A DNA stretch of 64,000 nucleotides from Candidatus Aminicenantota bacterium (GTDB lineage Bacteria > Acidobacteriota > Aminicenantia > Aminicenantales > UBA8522), in assembly GCA_017886205.1 (NCBI GenBank), contig JAFNEO010000045.1:105958-169957 (forward strand). The letters are read 5' to 3'. Below the pieces are notes generated by a model, which had not been told where the DNA came from, ran no database searches, and saw only the letters and a program-made list of their open reading frames with translations. Made by a program: the position numbers and the translations under genes. Below are positions 27,272 to 37,129 of this stretch, one piece after another; positions within the stretch are counted from its first letter, which is position 1, and each line of letters begins with the position of its first letter.

Positions 27272-28165
27272 TTACTCTTTTATGTACTTAGCGATGAGAT
27301 GATGAAGGCGTTTCCTGGCTTCCGGCAGGATCAGGTCTCTCTGGGTCACGATGCAGTTCTCGATGCCGCGGCCGCACTCACACTTCTCGCCCCTGACCGT
27401 GGGAAGAGCGGCCACCGCCCTCTTGATGATCGACTTGGCGTTTTCGATATTCAGGCGCAGGTTTTCCAGGATGAGCTCGACCGAGACCGGCTCTTCCTCG
27501 GCGTGCCAGACGTCGTAATCGGTAACCAGGTTCATGGTGGCGTAGCAGATCTCTGCTTCACGACTGAGCTTGGCCTCGGTGGCCGCGGTCATGCCGATGA
27601 CGTCACAGCCCCAGAGACGGTAGGCTCTAGACTCGGCCCTTGTCGAGAAGGCAGGGCCATCGATCGAGATGTAGGTGCCGCCTCTGTGGACCCGCAGGCC
27701 GAGCGCTTTTCCCGCCTCATAAAGGACATCGACGAGCTCGGGACAGACGGGGTCAGCGAAGCTGATGTGGACCGCGATCCCTTCCCCGAAAAACGTGCTC
27801 CGGCGCCGTGCCCGGTCGAAGAACTGGTCGGAGAAGACGATATCCCGCGGCCGGATCTCTTCTTTGAGCGAACCGCAGGAGTTGACCGCGATGATCCGCC
27901 CGACGCCGAGCATCTTGAATCCATAAATATTGGCTAGGAAATTGATATCGGAAGGAAGGAGACGGTGGCCGCGGCCGTGACGGCTGAGGAAGGCGACGCT
28001 TTTCCCTGCCAGCGTGCCCAGGAAAAAAGCGTCGGAAGGCGGACCAAACGGTGTTTCCAGGCGCAGCTCTCGGACATCCGTGATCCCCTCGATTTCGTAG
28101 AGCCCGGTGCCGCCGAGGATGCCGATATCGACTTGGGGGAGCTTCGTCTTACCCGCGCGCGCCAT
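27272..28165 (-). CDS. mtnP: S-methyl-5'-thioadenosine phosphorylase
   Basis: A 297-aa phosphorylase that splits methylthioadenosine, the by-product of polyamine synthesis, into adenine and methylthioribose-1-phosphate. Signatures: GILGGTGLYEIEG, SRHGRGHRLLPSDINF, AVNSCGSLKEEI, IGMTAATEAKLSREAEI and NLVTDYDVW, where Asp rather than Asn favours 6-aminopurines over guanosine/inosine. A purine nucleoside phosphorylase role is the alternative. A good promoter (28190-28218) and AGGAGG precede the start. It is followed by pfkB. Confidence 0.9.
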   Translation of the reverse strand: MARAGKTKLPQVDIGILGGTGLYEIEGITDVRELRLETPFGPPSDAFFLGTLAGKSVAFLSRHGRGHRLLPSDINFLANIYGFKMLGVGRIIAVNSCGSLKEEIRPRDIVFSDQFFDRARRRSTFFGEGIAVHISFADPVCPELVDVLYEAGKALGLRVHRGGTYISIDGPAFSTRAESRAYRLWGCDVIGMTAATEAKLSREAEICYATMNLVTDYDVWHAEEEPVSVELILENLRLNIENAKSIIKRAVAALPTVRGEKCECGRGIENCIVTQRDLILPEARKRLHHLIAKYIKE

Positions 28166-28189
28166 AGGTCCTCCTCAGAGATGAATACT

Positions 28190-28218
28190 CATATATAATT
28201 AATGCTCGGCTAAGTCAA
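28190..28218 (-). promoter_or_regulatory. Promoter of mtnP-pfkB
   Basis: On the minus strand, TTGACT (28213-28218) and TATATG (28190-28195) are 17 nt apart, about 24 nt before the mtnP ATG. On the plus strand an overlapping TATAAT (28194-28199) could also serve divergent transcription. Confidence 0.6.
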
Positions 28219-28419
28219 GAAATCCGAGACAGAGCATCTCGGTCTCCGTGACTTGAGGGATGATCGAAGGAGGGGTGGCACGGCGCCAGTCCCCGCAACG
28301 CCCGCAGCGGAAGGGGTTCCCCACGGGGGGATGGGTGGAGCGAGGACGGACGGGGACGCGTCGTGACAGGACCCCGATCGATGTCCTCACGGAATCAGAG
28401 ATGCTCGCAACCGGGGATA

Positions 28420-28448
28420 TTGACAGGCGACATACCCGGGGGTATCAT
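28420..28448 (+). promoter_or_regulatory. Promoter of the kdp operon with an overlapping dyad
   Basis: Perfect TTGACA (28420-28425), a 17-nt spacer and TATCAT (28443-28448). The dyad ATACCC-GG-GGGTAT (28432-28445) straddles the spacer and -10, a position suited to repression. The sequence is unlike the T-rich KdpE box known from enterobacteria. Confidence 0.65.
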
Positions 28449-28547
28449 TTACTCACTCAGGACAATCGATTCAACGAGCGAAACCACGATGACAAGACAA
28501 GGGCTAGTGGTTTATTTCTTCGGGGTTTTGAACCGGGCGGTCTGACG

Positions 28548-28628
28548 ATGTGGATCGCGGCTGCATTGATCGCCGTATTGCTTGTCGGCTATCTTCTCTA
28601 TGCGTTGTTCCATGCCGAGGACCTATGA
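28548..28628 (+). CDS. kdpF: KdpF, small subunit of the K+-transporting ATPase
   Basis: A 26-aa single-span peptide, MWIAAALIAVLLVGYLLYAL ending FHAEDL. It matches KdpF peptides, which stabilise the KdpABC complex in the membrane. It lies directly before kdpA, with its TGA overlapping the kdpA ATG. The position and sequence pattern make the call despite the tiny size. Confidence 0.88.
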   Translation: MWIAAALIAVLLVGYLLYALFHAEDL

Positions 28629-30376
28629 ACCCGAATCTTTATTTCTTGAAGCCGGTCGCCGAGTGCGCCTTTTTCATCGCGCTCATTCTCATCGCCGCCA
28701 AACCGGTCGGCCTGTACCTCTACAGCAGCCTGAATGGGAATCCTTCCAGGTTGACCGCACCGCTGAGGCGTCTCGAACGCCTGTTCCGTCGAGCCGCCGG
28801 AGCCCGGTTTCTAGAAGAGCAGGGTTGGGCCCAATACGGAAAATCTGTGCTGGTTTTCAACGCCATGGGGATAGGAGTTCTGCTCCTGCTCGAGCTCATC
28901 CAGAAATGGCTTCCCCTAAATCCCCAGCGCCTCGGCAATGTCCCTTTCGACCTGGCTTTCAACACGGCCGTCTCCTTCGGGACCAACACCAACTGGCAAT
29001 CCTATGTTCCCGAGAGAACCATGTCCTACCTGACTCAGATGCTCGGGCTGGCCGTGCAGAACTTCCTCTCCGCGACCACCGGGATCGCCGTCGCTCTCGC
29101 CCTCATCCGCGGGTTTATCCGGAAGGAGGCGAAATCCATCGGCAATTTCTGGGTTGACCTCAGCCGGTCGATCGTCTATGTCCTCCTGCCACTTTCGCTC
29201 CTCTTCTCCGTGGTTCTCCTGTGGCAGGGGGTCCCCCAGAATTTTGGGCCCTCTGTCCAAGCGACTACCCTAGAAGGCGATACCCAAGTGATCCCCCAGG
29301 GCCCTGTGGCTTCTCAAGAAGCCATCAAAGAACTCGGGACAAACGGCGGCGGTTTTTTCAATGCCAACTCCTCCCATCCCTATGAGAATCCGACTCCCCT
29401 CACCAACCTTCTCGAGCTTCTGGCGATTATCCTCATCCCGGCCGGCCTGATCTATGCCTTCGGCAAAATGACGGGAGATATCCGCCAGGGCCGGGCCTTG
29501 ATGAAGGCCGTCCTGGTTCTTTATGCGACCGGTCTGGCCGTCGTCGTATTTTCGGAATGGAGGGGCAATCCCCTCGTCCAGAAAGAGTTCGCCGCGATCG
29601 TCGAGACGGGTCATTCTCAGTATCAACCCGGAGGCAACCTGGAGGGCAAAGAGGAGCGCTTCGGGATCGCCGCATCTTCTCTCTTCACGACATCGACCAC
29701 AGCCACCTCCTGCGGCGCCGTCAACAACATGCATTCCAGCCTGGCCCCGATGTCGGGGTTTGTGGCCCTCTTCAACATGCAGCTCGGAGAAATCGTCTTC
29801 GGTGGTGTCGGGTCGGGCCTCTATATGCTGATCCTGTTTGCGGTCGTGACCGTGTTCATCGCCGGGCTGATGGTCGGAAGGACCCCTGAGTATCTCGGGA
29901 AAAAGATCGGCCCGCTCGAGATCAAGCTGACCGTGCTGGCCGTGCTGGTTTCTTCAATCATGATCCTGGTCGTGGCCGCAGCGGGCTCCTTGGTGGCCGG
30001 GGCCAAGGCCTCGGTCGGAAACCCCGGCCCCCATGGGTTTAGCGAGATTCTCTACGCCGCCACCTCCGCAGCCGCTAACAATGGGAGCGCTTTCGCCTCG
30101 CTCAACGCGAACACCCTTTTCTGGAATATTTCACTGGCTCTGGCCATGCTCGTCGGCCGCTATGTTCCCATTATCCTGACCCTCAGGCTGGCCGGAGCTT
30201 TGGCCCAGCGCAGATACACGGCTGTGACCTCCGGCTCTTTCCCCACGACCGGCTGGACTTTTGTCCTCCTTTTGGTCGCTATCATCATCCTGGTCGGGGG
30301 CCTGACCTTTATGCCGGCTCTGACCCTTGGCCCCGTGGTTGAGCACCTGATGATGCTTTCGGGGAGTGTCTTCTGA
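28625..30376 (+). CDS. kdpA: K+-transporting ATPase subunit KdpA
   Basis: 583 aa, the channel-like, K+-binding subunit of the high-affinity Kdp pump. About ten membrane helices and four repeated filter-type segments are visible, such as [49 protein letters not shown] and [17 protein letters not shown]. The start at 28625 ([10 protein letters not shown]) overlaps the kdpF stop; the in-frame ATG at 28550 lies within kdpF and is rejected. Confidence 0.97.
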   Translation: MNPNLYFLKPVAECAFFIALILIAAKPVGLYLYSSLNGNPSRLTAPLRRLERLFRRAAGARFLEEQGWAQYGKSVLVFNAMGIGVLLLLELIQKWLPLNPQRLGNVPFDLAFNTAVSFGTNTNWQSYVPERTMSYLTQMLGLAVQNFLSATTGIAVALALIRGFIRKEAKSIGNFWVDLSRSIVYVLLPLSLLFSVVLLWQGVPQNFGPSVQATTLEGDTQVIPQGPVASQEAIKELGTNGGGFFNANSSHPYENPTPLTNLLELLAIILIPAGLIYAFGKMTGDIRQGRALMKAVLVLYATGLAVVVFSEWRGNPLVQKEFAAIVETGHSQYQPGGNLEGKEERFGIAASSLFTTSTTATSCGAVNNMHSSLAPMSGFVALFNMQLGEIVFGGVGSGLYMLILFAVVTVFIAGLMVGRTPEYLGKKIGPLEIKLTVLAVLVSSIMILVVAAAGSLVAGAKASVGNPGPHGFSEILYAATSAAANNGSAFASLNANTLFWNISLALAMLVGRYVPIILTLRLAGALAQRRYTAVTSGSFPTTGWTFVLLLVAIIILVGGLTFMPALTLGPVVEHLMMLSGSVF

Positions 30377-30389
30377 AGGCTGTGAAACC

Positions 30390-32450
30390 ATGGTCCAACC
30401 GACAAAACTCAGTGTCTGGCGGCGGGAATTTGTCCTGGAAGCCCTGAGGAACGCCGGCCGCAAGCTCCATCCCAAAACCCAATGGCACAATCCAGTGATG
30501 TTCTGTGTCGAAATCGGCGCCGCTCTCATCACCTCACTGATCGTCGCTCGGCTCTTCCAAGGAGGCACTCGGGAGATTAGGTTCGACGCCCAGATCGCCC
30601 TCTGGCTCTGGCTCACCGTCTATTTCGCCAATTTTGCCGAAGCTCTCGCCGAGATCCGGGGTAAGGCTCAGTCGAACTCATTGAAAAGCCTCCGGAAAAA
30701 CCTGATGGCCAAACGGCTGAGCTCCAGGGACAGGAAGTCCGTCTCCACGGTGTCGGCCGCCGATTTGAAAAAGGGAGATTTGGTCTTGATCGAAGCCGGC
30801 GATTTGATCCCCGGAGACGGAGAGGTCATCGAGGGTGTCTCTCTGGTCGATGAATCGGCGGTCACAGGGGAATCAGCGCCCGTCATCAGGGAGTCCGGCG
30901 GAGACCGCTCGGCGGTCACGGGAGGGACAAGAGTCCTCTCGGACTGGATCGTGGTCAGGATAAGCGCCAACCCCGGAGAAACGTTTCTCGACAAGATGAT
31001 CTCCCTGGTCGAGGGGGCCATCCGGAGCAAGACGCCCAACGAAATCGCCCTCAGCATTCTTCTCATTTCCCTGACCATCATTTTCGTTTTCGCCACCGCG
31101 ACGATCGAGCCCTTTCTCCGTTTCTACGGCGGCACCTCGTCGGTGACCCAGCTCGTCTCGCTTTTCGTCGCCCTTGCCCCGACGACGATCGGCGCCCTCC
31201 TTTCGGCCATCGGAATCGCCGGGATGAACCGGCTCCTCCAGATCAACGTGCTGGCCTTTTCCGGCCGCGCGGTCGAAGCGGCAGGAGATGTCGACACTGT
31301 GCTTCTGGACAAGACGGGTACGATCACCCTGGGCAACCGGCAGGCGGTCGAGTTCATAGCGTCTCCAGGCCGGGATGAACGGCGACTCGCCGAAGCGTCG
31401 CAGCTCGCCTCCCTGAGCGACCAGACGCCGGAAGGCCGGTCGATCGTCGTCCTGGCCAAGAAAAAATTCGGCATCCGGGAACATCAGTTCGGGACCAAGG
31501 AGAAGGTCGAATTCATCCCGTTCACAGCCCAGAGCCGGCTCAGCGGCGTGAACATGAACGGCACAAAAATCCGGAAAGGGGCGATGGATGCCATCCGTGC
31601 CTTCATCAAGACGATCAATCCCGAGGCCGAGATCGACCGGCAGACTCTGGCCAGCCTGGACAGGATCGCCAGAGCGGGAGGAACGCCGCTGGTCGTCGTC
31701 GAGAATGACCAAACTCTTGGAGTCATCCATCTCAAAGACGTCCTCAAGGGGGGGATCAGCGAAAGGCTGAAGAGGCTCCGCACCATGGGCATCAAGTCCG
31801 TGATGATCACCGGGGATAACCCGGTGACGGCTGCCTCTATCGCCGCAGAGGCGGGTGTGGCCGATTTTGTCTCCGAAGCGAAACCGGAGGACAAGCTTTC
31901 GCTGATCCGGCGCTATCAGTCGGAAGGACATATGGTCGCCATGATCGGCGACGGGACAAACGATGCTCCGGCCATTGCCCAGGCGGATGTGGGCCTGGCC
32001 ATGAATACCGGAACATCTGCGGCCAGGGAGGCGGGCAATATGCTGGACTTGGATTCCAATCCCACCAAGCTCATCGAAGTCGTCGAAGTCGGAAAGCAGA
32101 TCCTGATCACCAGGGGCACCCTGACGACCTTCAGCATCGCCAACGACATCGCCAAGTACTTCGCCATCCTTCCGGCACTTTTTGTCCCCTTCTTTCCTTC
32201 TCTCCAGGTTCTGAACATCATGAAGCTGGCCTCGCCGCAGAGCGCCATCCTTTCCGCTATCATCTTCAACGCGGTCATCATTCCGTCCTTGATTCCGATC
32301 GCGCTGCGGGGAGCGAAGTATGTCCCCAAGAGCGCGACCGCCCTGCTCCGGCGAAACCTTTTCATCTATGGGCTGGGTGGCATCGTCCTTCCTTTTATCG
32401 GGATAAAAATAATCGACCTCATCGTCCATCTCCTCAGGCTGGTGCAATGA
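30390..32450 (+). CDS. kdpB: K+-transporting ATPase ATP-binding subunit KdpB
   Basis: 686 aa, the P-type ATPase subunit. Asp307 in [15 protein letters not shown] is phosphorylated. TGES occurs as [14 protein letters not shown], and [20 protein letters not shown] completes the hydrolysis site. Seven or so membrane helices flank the loops. ATG 30390 ([10 protein letters not shown]), with GAAGG upstream, fits the family better than the in-frame ATG at 30366 inside kdpA. Confidence 0.97.
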   Translation: MVQPTKLSVWRREFVLEALRNAGRKLHPKTQWHNPVMFCVEIGAALITSLIVARLFQGGTREIRFDAQIALWLWLTVYFANFAEALAEIRGKAQSNSLKSLRKNLMAKRLSSRDRKSVSTVSAADLKKGDLVLIEAGDLIPGDGEVIEGVSLVDESAVTGESAPVIRESGGDRSAVTGGTRVLSDWIVVRISANPGETFLDKMISLVEGAIRSKTPNEIALSILLISLTIIFVFATATIEPFLRFYGGTSSVTQLVSLFVALAPTTIGALLSAIGIAGMNRLLQINVLAFSGRAVEAAGDVDTVLLDKTGTITLGNRQAVEFIASPGRDERRLAEASQLASLSDQTPEGRSIVVLAKKKFGIREHQFGTKEKVEFIPFTAQSRLSGVNMNGTKIRKGAMDAIRAFIKTINPEAEIDRQTLASLDRIARAGGTPLVVVENDQTLGVIHLKDVLKGGISERLKRLRTMGIKSVMITGDNPVTAASIAAEAGVADFVSEAKPEDKLSLIRRYQSEGHMVAMIGDGTNDAPAIAQADVGLAMNTGTSAAREAGNMLDLDSNPTKLIEVVEVGKQILITRGTLTTFSIANDIAKYFAILPALFVPFFPSLQVLNIMKLASPQSAILSAIIFNAVIIPSLIPIALRGAKYVPKSATALLRRNLFIYGLGGIVLPFIGIKIIDLIVHLLRLVQ

Positions 32451-33043
32451 CTATGAAAACTCAATGGCTTGTCTCGGCCAAGGTCCTGGCTCTCTCTCTC
32501 GTCCTGCTCGGGATCGTCTATCCGCTGGTCATCTTTGTCGCCGGCCGAGCGCTTTTTCCGTTCCGGGCAGGCGGATCGTTGATCAAAGAGGGAAATCGGG
32601 TTCTCGGCTCGGACCTCATCGCCCAGGATTTCTCCTTGCCCGGGCATTTTCAGCCGCGGCCGTCGGCCTGCAGCTACGATCCCATGTCCTCGGGCGGGTC
32701 CAACCTAGCGCCGACGAGCGCCAAGCTTCTCGAGATATACGGGGAACGGATTCGGAAACTGAGGCTGGCCAATCCGCTTGAGGAGGTCAAAGTGCCGCTC
32801 GAGCTCGTGGCCGCCTCGGCCAGCGGGCTCGACCCGCACATCAGCCTGGGAGCCGCCCTCTGGCAGCTCCCGAGAGTCGCCCGGGCACGGAGCCTGCCCA
32901 GGGAAAGGATAGAAGCGTTGGTCAGGGAGAGCGCCCGGTCTCCCCTGCTCGGGTTTATCGGAGAATGGCGGGTCAACGTCTTCGATCTCAACCGGCGTCT
33001 CGATCGACTCCTGCCCGAAGAAGAGGCCAACAAGAATGAATAG
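32447..33043 (+). CDS. kdpC: K+-transporting ATPase subunit KdpC
   Basis: 198 aa with one N-terminal membrane helix ([20 protein letters not shown]) and a periplasmic domain containing [37 protein letters not shown] and FNVFDLN-like [12 protein letters not shown]. KdpC assists high-affinity ATP and K+ binding. The ATG overlaps the kdpB stop; a second ATG lies two codons later. Confidence 0.96.
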   Translation: MTMKTQWLVSAKVLALSLVLLGIVYPLVIFVAGRALFPFRAGGSLIKEGNRVLGSDLIAQDFSLPGHFQPRPSACSYDPMSSGGSNLAPTSAKLLEIYGERIRKLRLANPLEEVKVPLELVAASASGLDPHISLGAALWQLPRVARARSLPRERIEALVRESARSPLLGFIGEWRVNVFDLNRRLDRLLPEEEANKNE

Positions 33044-35060
33044 AAAACCCGAAGACGAACGGCCCAGCCCCGACGCCCTGCTTAAGGAAGTCAGCCGCGA
33101 AGAGCGCTCCGTGGGAAGACTGAAGATCTTTCTCGGCTACGCCCCGGGAGTCGGAAAAACATTTGCCATGCTCAAGGAGGCTCATGTCCTGAAGGGCCGA
33201 GGGGAGGATGTCGTTGTCGGGCTTGTCGAAACCCACAATCGTCCCGAAACCGACGCCTTGCTCGAAGGGCTGGAACTTTTCCCGCGCCGCCGGGTCCTCT
33301 ATAAGACGATCACCCTGACCGAGCTCGACCTCGACGGAATCCTGGCCAGGAAACCCCAGGCGGTTCTTGTTGACGAGCTGGCCCACACCAACGCGCCGGG
33401 CTCCCGGCATGCCAAGCGCTATCAAGACGTCGAGGATTTGCTGCACAACGGCATTGACGTCTATACGACAGTCAACATCCAGCATTTCGAGAGTCTCAAC
33501 GATACGGTCGAGCAGATCACCGGCATCCGCGTCCAGGAGACCATCCCGGACACAATCTTGGATAACGCCAACGAGGTGCAGATCATCGATATCCCCCTGG
33601 AAGAGCTGTTCGAACGCTTGAGAGAAGGCAAAGTCTACATCCCCGAACAGGCCCAAAAGGCTATGCAGAACTTCTTCCAGCGCGGAAACCTGGTGGCTTT
33701 GAGGGAAATCACGCTCTTTCGGGCGGCGAGGAAGATGGACAGCGAGCTGCTCAGCTATATGAAAGCCAAAGCCGTCTCCAAGATCTGGCCGGCGGCGGAA
33801 AGGGTGCTGGCCTGTATCGGACCAAACCCCTACGCCAAGCAGCTCATCCGGACGGCCTATCAAATGGCGACGGAATCCAAGGCCGAATTATTGGTGGCGA
33901 CCGTCACCGTGCCCGGGCTGAGGGAATTGTCCGCAAAGCAAAAACTCCATCTCACCGAAGCACTCAACCTGGCCGCCGAGCTGGGGGCCAAGGTATCGTC
34001 CCTTTCCGGAGCGGGTGTGGCCGATGAGATCGTCCGTTTTGCCCGGCAGAACAACATCACTCGACTCGTCCTGGGAAAGCCTCTCGGCTATCACCCTCTC
34101 AAGTTTTGGAAGAGATCCCCGGTCTCCGAAATCCTTAAGATGCAGACCGGGTTCAGCCTTTATCTTGTGACGCCGCTCTCGGAAGAAGAAGGACCCGGGA
34201 AACCTACCCTCAGGACTCCCTCCAAGACGGACCTCAAAAAGTACCTTATTTCAAGCTCACTGGTCGCGGCTGTCACGCTCCTCATTCTTGTCCTGCAGAG
34301 ATTCATCAGCCCCAAGTCCCTGGACGTCCTCTACCTCATCGCGGTCCTGGGCAGCGGTCTGGCCTTCGGCACGGCGCACTCCATCTTTACTGCAGTCCTC
34401 AGTGTCCTGGTCTATGATTTCCTTTTTACCGAGCCACGCTTGAGTTTTAGCATGAACCGAGCTGACGAAATCATCAACATCTTGATATTTTTCATGATCG
34501 CGATTGCGGTCGGACAGCTCATCAAGATCAACAAAAGACAGTACGCGGCGCTTAAGTTCAGGCTCGAAAGGTCAAAACTGATCGAAGAGGTGGGCAAAGA
34601 ACTGCTTTCCCTGCCCGCGGCCGAACAATTTCTTTCCGGCGTCCTGCCCGGAGCCTCCCAGCAAGATTATGCCTACCAACTGATCCGAGTCGACCTCCTC
34701 GACGAGATTGCCCAGATCATGATCCGGCAGTTGGCCAAGACATTCGCGGAACCCGCCTTTGTGTTATTCCCCTCCGCCGATGGAGAGCTCCGCGTGTGGG
34801 CAAGGAGCCAGCCGGAGAGCCGGCTGACGAACGAGGAACACGGAGCGGCCCGGTGGGTTTTCGAGAACGGGGAGCCGGCCGGTTCGGGGACCCAGACACT
34901 CTACGGAATCAAGACATATTTCGAGCCGGTCAAAGCGGAAAAGACGGCGCTGGGTGTCGTTGGGATACAGATGGATGTCAGGGACATGATGCCCGAGCAG
35001 CGCCAGCTTCTCGGAGCCCTGATCAACCTGGCTTCACTTTCCGTGGCCCGGTTGGGTTGA
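33036..35060 (+). CDS. KdpD-like osmosensor lacking the histidine-kinase module
   Basis: 674 aa. Domains in order: KdpD N-terminal domain with the P-loop G34-YAPGVGK-T42 and DELAHTNAPGSRHAKRYQDV; a USP domain (about 240-370); four closely spaced helices of the DUF4118 membrane module (about 395-500); then a GAF-like domain ending at LGALINLASLSVARLG. The protein stops exactly where full-length KdpD continues into DHp and ATPase domains, and no kinase fragment follows in any frame. No kdpE is present. It overlaps kdpC by 8 nt. Short KdpD forms are known in some lineages, so this may be a natural sensor rather than a broken gene. Confidence 0.9.
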   Translation: MNRKPEDERPSPDALLKEVSREERSVGRLKIFLGYAPGVGKTFAMLKEAHVLKGRGEDVVVGLVETHNRPETDALLEGLELFPRRRVLYKTITLTELDLDGILARKPQAVLVDELAHTNAPGSRHAKRYQDVEDLLHNGIDVYTTVNIQHFESLNDTVEQITGIRVQETIPDTILDNANEVQIIDIPLEELFERLREGKVYIPEQAQKAMQNFFQRGNLVALREITLFRAARKMDSELLSYMKAKAVSKIWPAAERVLACIGPNPYAKQLIRTAYQMATESKAELLVATVTVPGLRELSAKQKLHLTEALNLAAELGAKVSSLSGAGVADEIVRFARQNNITRLVLGKPLGYHPLKFWKRSPVSEILKMQTGFSLYLVTPLSEEEGPGKPTLRTPSKTDLKKYLISSSLVAAVTLLILVLQRFISPKSLDVLYLIAVLGSGLAFGTAHSIFTAVLSVLVYDFLFTEPRLSFSMNRADEIINILIFFMIAIAVGQLIKINKRQYAALKFRLERSKLIEEVGKELLSLPAAEQFLSGVLPGASQQDYAYQLIRVDLLDEIAQIMIRQLAKTFAEPAFVLFPSADGELRVWARSQPESRLTNEEHGAARWVFENGEPAGSGTQTLYGIKTYFEPVKAEKTALGVVGIQMDVRDMMPEQRQLLGALINLASLSVARLG

Positions 35061-35108
35061 TCCAAAAAAAACGCCGCAAATCTAAAAACAGGACCGTCCC
35101 CTTTTGCC
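35061..35108. repeat. Remnant of a GGACCGTCCCC-type repeat between kdpD and cobB
   Basis: The sequence ACAGGACCGTCCCCTTTT (35090-35107) follows an A-run. Such GGAC/GTCC ends with A/T-rich flanks are common in degenerate REP/RAYT-type elements; only a fragment is visible here. A related fragment (GGACGGTCCC) is near 3737. Confidence 0.35.
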
Positions 35109-35137
35109 TTGAAGAAGCGGCACCTTTGGGTTATCCT
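35109..35137 (+). promoter_or_regulatory. Candidate promoter of cobB-larC-folE-metG
   Basis: TTGAAG (35109-35114), 17 nt, TATCCT (35132-35137), 13 nt before ATG 35151. It also argues that the cobB start is 35151, since the in-frame TTG at 35109 is the -35 box. Confidence 0.45.
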
Positions 35138-35150
35138 AATCGAAGCCCAA

Positions 35151-35912
35151 ATGAGTGAATTGGAAAGGCAGCTAGACGAGCTCGTCAAGCTCCTCAGAAC
35201 CGGGTCGAGGATAGCCGTCCTCACCGGCGCCGGGATCTCGGCGGAATCCGGGATCCCCACGTTCCGGGAGAAAGACGGCCTCTGGAGGCAGTTCCGGGCC
35301 GAGGAGCTGGCCACACCGCAAGCCTTTTTCCGTGATCCCAAGCTCGTCTGGGAATGGTACGATTGGCGGAGAGGGATCATCGGGGCCAAAGAGCCCCATG
35401 CCGGGCACCGCGTCCTGGCCCGCTGGGAGCGGCATTTTCCGTATTTCGTCCTCATCACCCAGAACGTGGACGGGCTCCACCGGAAGGCCGGCTCGCAGAA
35501 CGTCCTCGAGCTCCACGGCAATATCTGGGAAATGCGCTGCACAAAAGAAGGCACCGTCGTTGAATACTATGAATCTCCCCTCCGAGAGATCCCGCCTCTC
35601 TGCCCGGCCTGCGGGGCGATGCTCCGGCCGAATGTCGTCTGGTTCGGAGAGGCCCTGCCTTCCGAAACCCTGGAGGAAGCCTACGCGGCGAGCGCGAGCT
35701 GCGACGTCATGTTTGTCGTCGGCACATCGGCCTATGTGCAGCCCGCGGCTTCGCTGCCTCTTCTCGCCGCCGAGCGGGGAGCCAAGATCATCGAGGTGAA
35801 CCCGGAGCCGACTCCCCTTAGCTCGAGCGCCGACTTCGCCTTCCTGGCCAAGGCGGGTGAGTTCCTGCCGCTCATCGACGAACGCCTGCTTGCCGGCCGG
35901 GGCCAGGCATGA
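35151..35912 (+). CDS. cobB: NAD-dependent protein deacylase of the sirtuin family
   Basis: 253 aa. Conserved NAD-binding and catalytic motifs: GAGISAESGIPTFREKDGLW, ITQNVDGLHRKAG, catalytic His in ELHGNIWEMRC, VVWFGEALP and VVGTSAYVQPAASLP. The Tyr and Arg of WEWYDWRR correspond to the acyl-pocket pair of class III (SIRT5/CobB-like) enzymes, suggesting desuccinylase or demalonylase activity besides deacetylation. Zinc ligands are partly degenerate: one Cys in RCTKEG and two in CPACG. It is the first gene of a four-gene run ending with metG. Confidence 0.93.
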   Translation: MSELERQLDELVKLLRTGSRIAVLTGAGISAESGIPTFREKDGLWRQFRAEELATPQAFFRDPKLVWEWYDWRRGIIGAKEPHAGHRVLARWERHFPYFVLITQNVDGLHRKAGSQNVLELHGNIWEMRCTKEGTVVEYYESPLREIPPLCPACGAMLRPNVVWFGEALPSETLEEAYAASASCDVMFVVGTSAYVQPAASLPLLAAERGAKIIEVNPEPTPLSSSADFAFLAKAGEFLPLIDERLLAGRGQA

Positions 35913-35926
35913 AAGGAAACTTGTCG

Positions 35927-37111
35927 ATGAAATACCTCTATTTCGATGCCTCCGCCGGGGCAAGCGGAGATATGATCCTGGGAGCTCTTCTCGACCTCGG
36001 GGTCTCGCGGGCCCAGTTCCTCACAAAGATGGCTGAGCTTCGTCTCCCCATGGACATCCGGATACGCTCCGTAAAAAGGGCCGGGCTGAGGGGACTCAAG
36101 GTCGATGTCCGGGTCAAAAAAGGACAAGAATCCCGGCCGCGCCACTGGAGCGATATCGAAGCGCTCATCCGGAAAAGCCCCTTTTCCAATGCGGTCAAAG
36201 CCAATTCTTTGGCCGTTTTTGGGACGCTGTTTGAGGCCGAGGCCAAGGTCCACGGTGAAAAATTCCAGGCGGTCCATCTCCACGAGGCCGGGGCCGACGA
36301 CGCCCTAGTCGATGTCATCGGAAGCTCGTATCTCGCCGAATCCCTCGGGGTCGGTCGAGTCTTCTGTTCTCCGTTGAACGTCGGCAGCGGTTGGGTCAAG
36401 ACCTCCCACGGCGTTCTTCCGGTGCCTCCCCCTGCCGTGGCTGAAATCCTGAAGGATGCGCCGGTTTATTCAGCCTGGGTGGAAGAGGAACTGGTGACGC
36501 CCACCGGCGCGGCCATCCTGTCCACCTGGGCCGAAGCCTTCATCCCCTTTCCCGAGACCAGCTATTCCGGGATCGGCTGCGGCGCAGGAAGCCGGGATTT
36601 CTTGGGCCTTCCCAATATCCTCAGGGTTTTTTGCGGAGACGAGAAGGAATTCCGGGCGGAAAAAAAGGTCTATCAAATCGAGGCCAACCTGGACGATTCG
36701 AACCCGCAGGTATTGGCTCATTTCCTGGAAAAAGCGCTCCGGATCGGCGCCCTCGACGCCTTCCTGACTCCCGTTACTATGAAAAAGGGACGTCTGGGGG
36801 CCAAATTGACCCTCCTGGCCGATGCTGCTACAATGGATGCGCTGATCGAGGCCGTCTTCCGAGAGACGAGTTCCATCGGCGTACGGTATTTCCCCGTCGA
36901 GAGAAGAGTCCTAGAGAGAGAAATCCGCAAGGTGCGGGTCTCGGGTGAGGCTGTTGGCATCAAGGTCGCTGTCTGGGGCGGGGGCGAAGTCAACGTCCAG
37001 CCCGAGTTCTCCGATTGCCTGAAGGTCGCCGAGAAGAAAGGCTTCCCAGTCAAGAGAGTCCTTCAGCTCGCGCTCCTGGAATACTTCAAGGAGGAGAGGA
37101 AAAGGCCTTAG
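35927..37111 (+). CDS. larC: LarC-family nickel-insertion protein
   Basis: 394 aa. It starts YLYFDASAGASGDMILGALL and contains FQAVHLHEAGADDALVDVIG, the His-rich region and NLDDSNPQV typical of the family. LarC places nickel in the pincer cofactor of lactate racemase-type enzymes (established for Lactiplantibacillus LarC). larB, larE and larA are not in the window. ATG 35927, with AAAGGA upstream, is preferred to ATG 35909, which overlaps the cobB stop; both are in frame. Confidence 0.88.
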   Translation: MKYLYFDASAGASGDMILGALLDLGVSRAQFLTKMAELRLPMDIRIRSVKRAGLRGLKVDVRVKKGQESRPRHWSDIEALIRKSPFSNAVKANSLAVFGTLFEAEAKVHGEKFQAVHLHEAGADDALVDVIGSSYLAESLGVGRVFCSPLNVGSGWVKTSHGVLPVPPPAVAEILKDAPVYSAWVEEELVTPTGAAILSTWAEAFIPFPETSYSGIGCGAGSRDFLGLPNILRVFCGDEKEFRAEKKVYQIEANLDDSNPQVLAHFLEKALRIGALDAFLTPVTMKKGRLGAKLTLLADAATMDALIEAVFRETSSIGVRYFPVERRVLEREIRKVRVSGEAVGIKVAVWGGGEVNVQPEFSDCLKVAEKKGFPVKRVLQLALLEYFKEERKRP

Positions 37112-37129
37112 AGCTTACAAGGAATTGAA

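Larger units (their letters stand above)
28166..28547. other. 382-nt divergent intergenic region between mtnP and kdpF
   Basis: Holds the mtnP promoter at the left and the kdp promoter (28420-28448) at the right. Between them is a GC-rich stretch (28240-28370) with hairpin potential, including a 6-bp stem CCGAGA/TCTCGG near 28224-28242. A long open frame across it (from 28260) has the composition of non-coding GC-rich DNA until it becomes kdpF at 28548. No riboswitch class could be matched. Confidence 0.55.

Noticed and set aside
28255..28330. A T-box-like GGGTGGCACGGCGCC stretch upstream of kdp
   Set aside because: It differs from the T-box consensus at a key position, lacks the preceding specifier stem and following terminator, and the downstream genes are K+ transport, not aminoacyl-tRNA related.
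28260..28547. Long open frame running into kdpF from 28260
   Set aside because: The residues before position 28548 are Arg/Gly/Pro-rich with no domain, cover the kdp promoter, and only the final 26 codons match KdpF.
30873..32447. 524-aa minus-strand frame opposite kdpB
   Set aside because: Asp/Arg-rich antisense shadow of an intact kdpB gene.
35520..35640. Loss of one zinc cysteine in the sirtuin as a defect
   Set aside because: CobB-type enzymes of class III, including that of E. coli as I recall it, also have a degenerate first cysteine pair, so this is probably normal.
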